Below, one piece after another: positions 56,369-58,635 of a DNA stretch of 58,635 nucleotides. Source of the DNA: Streptomyces olivaceoviridis (GTDB lineage Bacteria > Actinomycetota > Actinomycetes > Streptomycetales > Streptomycetaceae). The stretch is taken from NCBI RefSeq assembly GCF_014650115.1, contig NZ_BMUI01000039.1, forward strand, positions 1 to 58,635, written 5' to 3'. Every line of letters begins with the position of its first letter. The stretch's first letter is position 1. The translations under genes were made by a program, and so were the position numbers. Below the pieces are notes generated by a model, which worked only from the letters and a program-made list of their open reading frames with translations, was not told the origin of the DNA and made no database searches.

Positions 56369-56401
56369 GCGCGCCACGTGCCCTACCGGTACGTGGCGCG
56401 C
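56369..56401 (+). promoter_or_regulatory. Stable hairpin in the RNase J leader
   Basis: A perfect 11-base stem GCGCGCCACGT/ACGTGGCGCGC (56369-56379 with 56391-56401) and an 11-base loop end five bases before GAGGAGAG (56407-56414), the ribosome binding site of RNase J. No T-tract follows, so it is unlikely to be a terminator. Confidence 0.55.
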
Positions 56402-56418
56402 GTGGTGAGGAGAGTCTT

Positions 56419-58104
56419 TTGAGTCATCCGCATCCCGAACTCGGCCCGCCCCCGCCGCTGCCCGAGGGTGACCTGCGGGTCACCCCGCTCGGCGGCCTCG
56501 GCGAGATCGGCCGAAACATGACGGTCTTCGAGTACGGCGGTCGCCTGCTGATCGTCGACTGCGGAGTGCTCTTCCCCGAGGAGGAGCAGCCCGGAATCGA
56601 CCTGATCCTGCCGGACTTCTCGTCCATCCGGGACCGCCTCGACGACATCGAGGGCATCGTCCTCACGCACGGCCACGAGGACCACATCGGCGGCGTCCCC
56701 TTCCTGCTCCGCGAGAAGCCGGACATCCCGCTGATCGGCTCCAAGCTCACCCTCGCGCTGATCGAGGCCAAGCTCCAGGAGCACCGGATCCGCCCGTACA
56801 CCCTGGAGGTGGCGGAGGGGAACCGCGAGCGCATCGGCCCCTTCGACTGCGAGTTCGTCGCCGTCAACCACTCCATCCCGGACGCCCTGGCCGTCGCCAT
56901 CCGCACCCCCGCCGGCATGGTGGTGCACACCGGCGACTTCAAGATGGACCAGCTCCCGCTGGACAACCGCCTCACGGACCTGCACGCCTTCGCGCGGCTG
57001 AGCGAAGAGGGCATCGACCTCCTCCTCGCCGACTCCACGAACGCCGAGGTCCCGGGTTTCACCCCGCACGAGCGCGACATCTCCAGCGTCCTGCGGCAGG
57101 TCTTCGCCGGCGCCCGCAAGCGGATCATCGTGGCGAGCTTCGCCAGCCACGTCCACCGCATCCAGCAGATCCTGGACGCGGCGCACGAGTACGGCCGCCG
57201 GGTCGCCTTCGTCGGCCGCTCCATGGTCCGCAACATGGGCATCGCCCGCGACCTCGGCTACCTGAAGGTGCCGCCGGGCCTGGTGGTCGACGTCAAGACG
57301 CTGGACGACCTGCCCGACCACGAGGTGGTCCTCGTCTGCACGGGCTCCCAGGGTGAACCGATGGCGGCCCTGTCCCGCATGGCCAACCGTGACCACCAGA
57401 TCCGCATCGTCCAGGGCGACACGGTCATCCTCGCGTCCTCGCTGATCCCCGGGAACGAGAACGCGGTCTACCGCGTGATCAACGGCCTGACCCGCTGGGG
57501 CGCCAACGTCGTCCACAAGGGCAACGCCAAGGTGCATGTTTCCGGCCACGCGTCCGCGGGCGAGCTGCTGTACTTCTACAACATCTGCCGCCCGAAGAAC
57601 CTGATGCCGGTCCACGGCGAGTGGCGCCACCTGAGGGCGAACGCGGAGCTGGGCGCCCTGACCGGTGTCCCGCACGACCGGATCGTCATCGCCGAGGACG
57701 GCGTGGCCGTCGACCTGGTCGAGGGCAAGGCGAAGATCTCCGGCAAGGTCCAGGCGGGTTACGTCTACGTCGACGGCCTCTCGGTCGGCGATGTCGGTGA
57801 GCCGGCGCTGAAGGACCGGAAGATCCTCGGCGACGAGGGCATCATCTCGGTGTTCGTGGTCGTGGACGCCTCCACCGGCAAGATCACCGGCGGCCCGCAC
57901 GTCCAGGCCCGCGGCTCCGGCATCGAGGACTCGGCCTTCGCCGACGTCCTCCCGAAGATCACCGAGGTCCTGGAGCGGTCCGCCCAGGACGGCGTCGTGG
58001 AGCCCCACCAGCTCCAGCAGCTCGTCCGCCGGACCCTCGGCAAGTGGGTCTCGGACACCTATCGCCGCAGGCCGATGATCCTGCCGGTGGTCGTGGAGGT
58101 CTGA
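56419..58104 (+). CDS. rnj: Ribonuclease J
   Basis: A 561-residue metallo-beta-lactamase/beta-CASP nuclease with endo- and 5'-3' exonuclease activity on RNA. The zinc motif THGHEDH has His84, His86, Asp88 and His89, with further ligands in NHSIPDA, HTGDFK and the late VSGHASAGEL. The C-terminal dimerisation domain follows. The start is TTG 56419, supported by GAGGAGAG five bases upstream and by the length equal to the S. coelicolor enzyme (SCO5745). It probably acts with PNPase, encoded 6 kb upstream. Confidence 0.96.
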   Translation: MSHPHPELGPPPPLPEGDLRVTPLGGLGEIGRNMTVFEYGGRLLIVDCGVLFPEEEQPGIDLILPDFSSIRDRLDDIEGIVLTHGHEDHIGGVPFLLREKPDIPLIGSKLTLALIEAKLQEHRIRPYTLEVAEGNRERIGPFDCEFVAVNHSIPDALAVAIRTPAGMVVHTGDFKMDQLPLDNRLTDLHAFARLSEEGIDLLLADSTNAEVPGFTPHERDISSVLRQVFAGARKRIIVASFASHVHRIQQILDAAHEYGRRVAFVGRSMVRNMGIARDLGYLKVPPGLVVDVKTLDDLPDHEVVLVCTGSQGEPMAALSRMANRDHQIRIVQGDTVILASSLIPGNENAVYRVINGLTRWGANVVHKGNAKVHVSGHASAGELLYFYNICRPKNLMPVHGEWRHLRANAELGALTGVPHDRIVIAEDGVAVDLVEGKAKISGKVQAGYVYVDGLSVGDVGEPALKDRKILGDEGIISVFVVVDASTGKITGGPHVQARGSGIEDSAFADVLPKITEVLERSAQDGVVEPHQLQQLVRRTLGKWVSDTYRRRPMILPVVVEV

Positions 58105-58124
58105 CGCCTCGTCGGTCCGAACCA

Positions 58125-58164
58125 GGAGCGGGGCGCCTCGATTTGCATCGAGGCGCCCCGCTCC
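58125..58164 (+). terminator. Terminator after RNase J
   Basis: A perfect 18-base stem (58125-58142 with 58147-58164) and loop TTGC, followed by AGTACGTTT. It insulates the rRNA promoters. Confidence 0.85.
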
Positions 58165-58610
58165 AGTACGTTTACGGCTCCGCCCAACCGGGAACCCCAG
58201 CACTTCACGCGCTGGACACGGATGCCCGGAGCGGGTGGGAAAACCGACTCAGAACTTCTGATAAAGTCGGAACCGCCGGAAAGGGAAACGCGAGAGCGGG
58301 AACCTGGAAAGCACCGAGGAAATCGGATCGGCAAACGGTCTGATAGAGTCGGAAACGCAAGACCGAAGGGAAGCGCCCGGAGGAAAGCCCGAGAGGGTGA
58401 GTACAAAGGAAGCGGCCGTTTCTTGAGAACTCAACAGCGTGCCAAAAATCAACGCCAGATATGTTGATACCCCGTCTCCGGTCATCACGATCGGGACGAG
58501 GTTCCTTTGAAAAACACAGCGAGGACGCTGTGTGCGAGGGGACTATTCCTCCTCTCGCACCGCTCTCGTGGTGTTGTACCGGCCGAGTTGTTTCTTGGCC
58601 GAGTAAACAT
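58165..58610 (+). promoter_or_regulatory. rRNA operon promoter and leader region
   Basis: Two similar -10 blocks 82 bases apart, CTGATAAAGTCGGAA (-10 TAAAGT 58262-58267) and CTGATAGAGTCGGAA (-10 TAGAGT 58344-58349), indicate tandem rRNA promoters as in other Streptomyces; -35 hexamers are poor. TTCTTGAGAACTCAACAGCG (from 58420) is the conserved actinobacterial leader element linked to antitermination. Inverted repeats follow: ATCAAC/GTTGAT (58448-58468), ACACAGCG/CGCTGTGT (58514-58533) and GCGAGGGG/CCTCTCGC (58534-58558), likely pre-16S processing structures. Confidence 0.75.
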
Positions 58611-58635
58611 TCACGGAGAGTTTGATCCTGGCTCA
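58611..58635 (+). rRNA. rrs: 16S ribosomal RNA, 5' end
   Basis: TCACGGAGAGTTTGATCCTG then GCTCA is the conserved 5' end of bacterial 16S rRNA (universal 27F primer region). The gene is cut by the window edge. Confidence 0.97.

Overview
The window is a very GC-rich chromosomal segment with many GTG starts, GGAGG-type ribosome binding sites and short intergenic hairpin terminators. Gene content and order match a Streptomyces chromosome: ispG, proS, rimP-nusA-ylxR-infB-rbfA-truB, ribF, an ESX/type VII secretion locus, rpsO-pnp, dapB, thyX, dapA, RNase J, then a ribosomal RNA operon. The window opens inside ispG and closes on the first ~25 bases of a 16S rRNA gene.

Layout. 1-6103: isoprenoid (ispG) and tRNA-charging (proS) genes, two GNAT acetyltransferases, a kinase-fold protein that lacks its catalytic residues, and a coupled ferritin-like/lipoprotein pair. 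6272-13320: the translation/transcription operon rimP, nusA, ylxR, infB, DUF503, rbfA, truB. 13321-18123: an 18-bp tandem repeat, then a 1455-residue protein joining a trypsin-like domain without its serine to a P-loop NTPase and a helical repeat tail. 18254-19201: ribF. 19296-47108: a complete ESX locus. Core parts are an EspI-like MinD/ParA ATPase, EccE, EccB, mycosin, EsxB/EsxA, a single-chain EccC with three ATPase domains, and EccD. It also holds a second mycosin, three pairs of a small helical protein followed by a large WXG-bearing putative substrate, lipoproteins, two related membrane proteins, and a decayed copy of one substrate gene. 47205-58104: a solo DUF397 gene, rpsO-pnp, an M16 peptidase, dapB, small membrane proteins, thyX, dapA and RNase J. 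58105-58635: terminator, tandem rRNA promoters, rRNA leader and 16S start.

How it fits together. The ESX locus lies between ribF and rpsO, genes that are adjacent in many bacteria, and both of its edges carry bidirectional terminators, so it reads as a block inserted into an old translation-gene cluster. EccB, EccC, EccD and EccE would form the membrane machine, EccC would power it, EsxA/EsxB are the conserved small substrates, and the mycosins are membrane-anchored subtilases. The variable cargo sits in two places: between the first mycosin and esxB, and between esxA and eccC. No EccA or EspG chaperone gene is visible.

Most interesting items: the three partner-plus-substrate modules, the pseudoprotease-NTPase with a repeat-rich insertion in its ATPase domain, the substrate-gene relic, the kinase without catalytic residues, and a candidate small RNA between thyX and dapA. 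All family assignments come from reading motifs; no database search was run.
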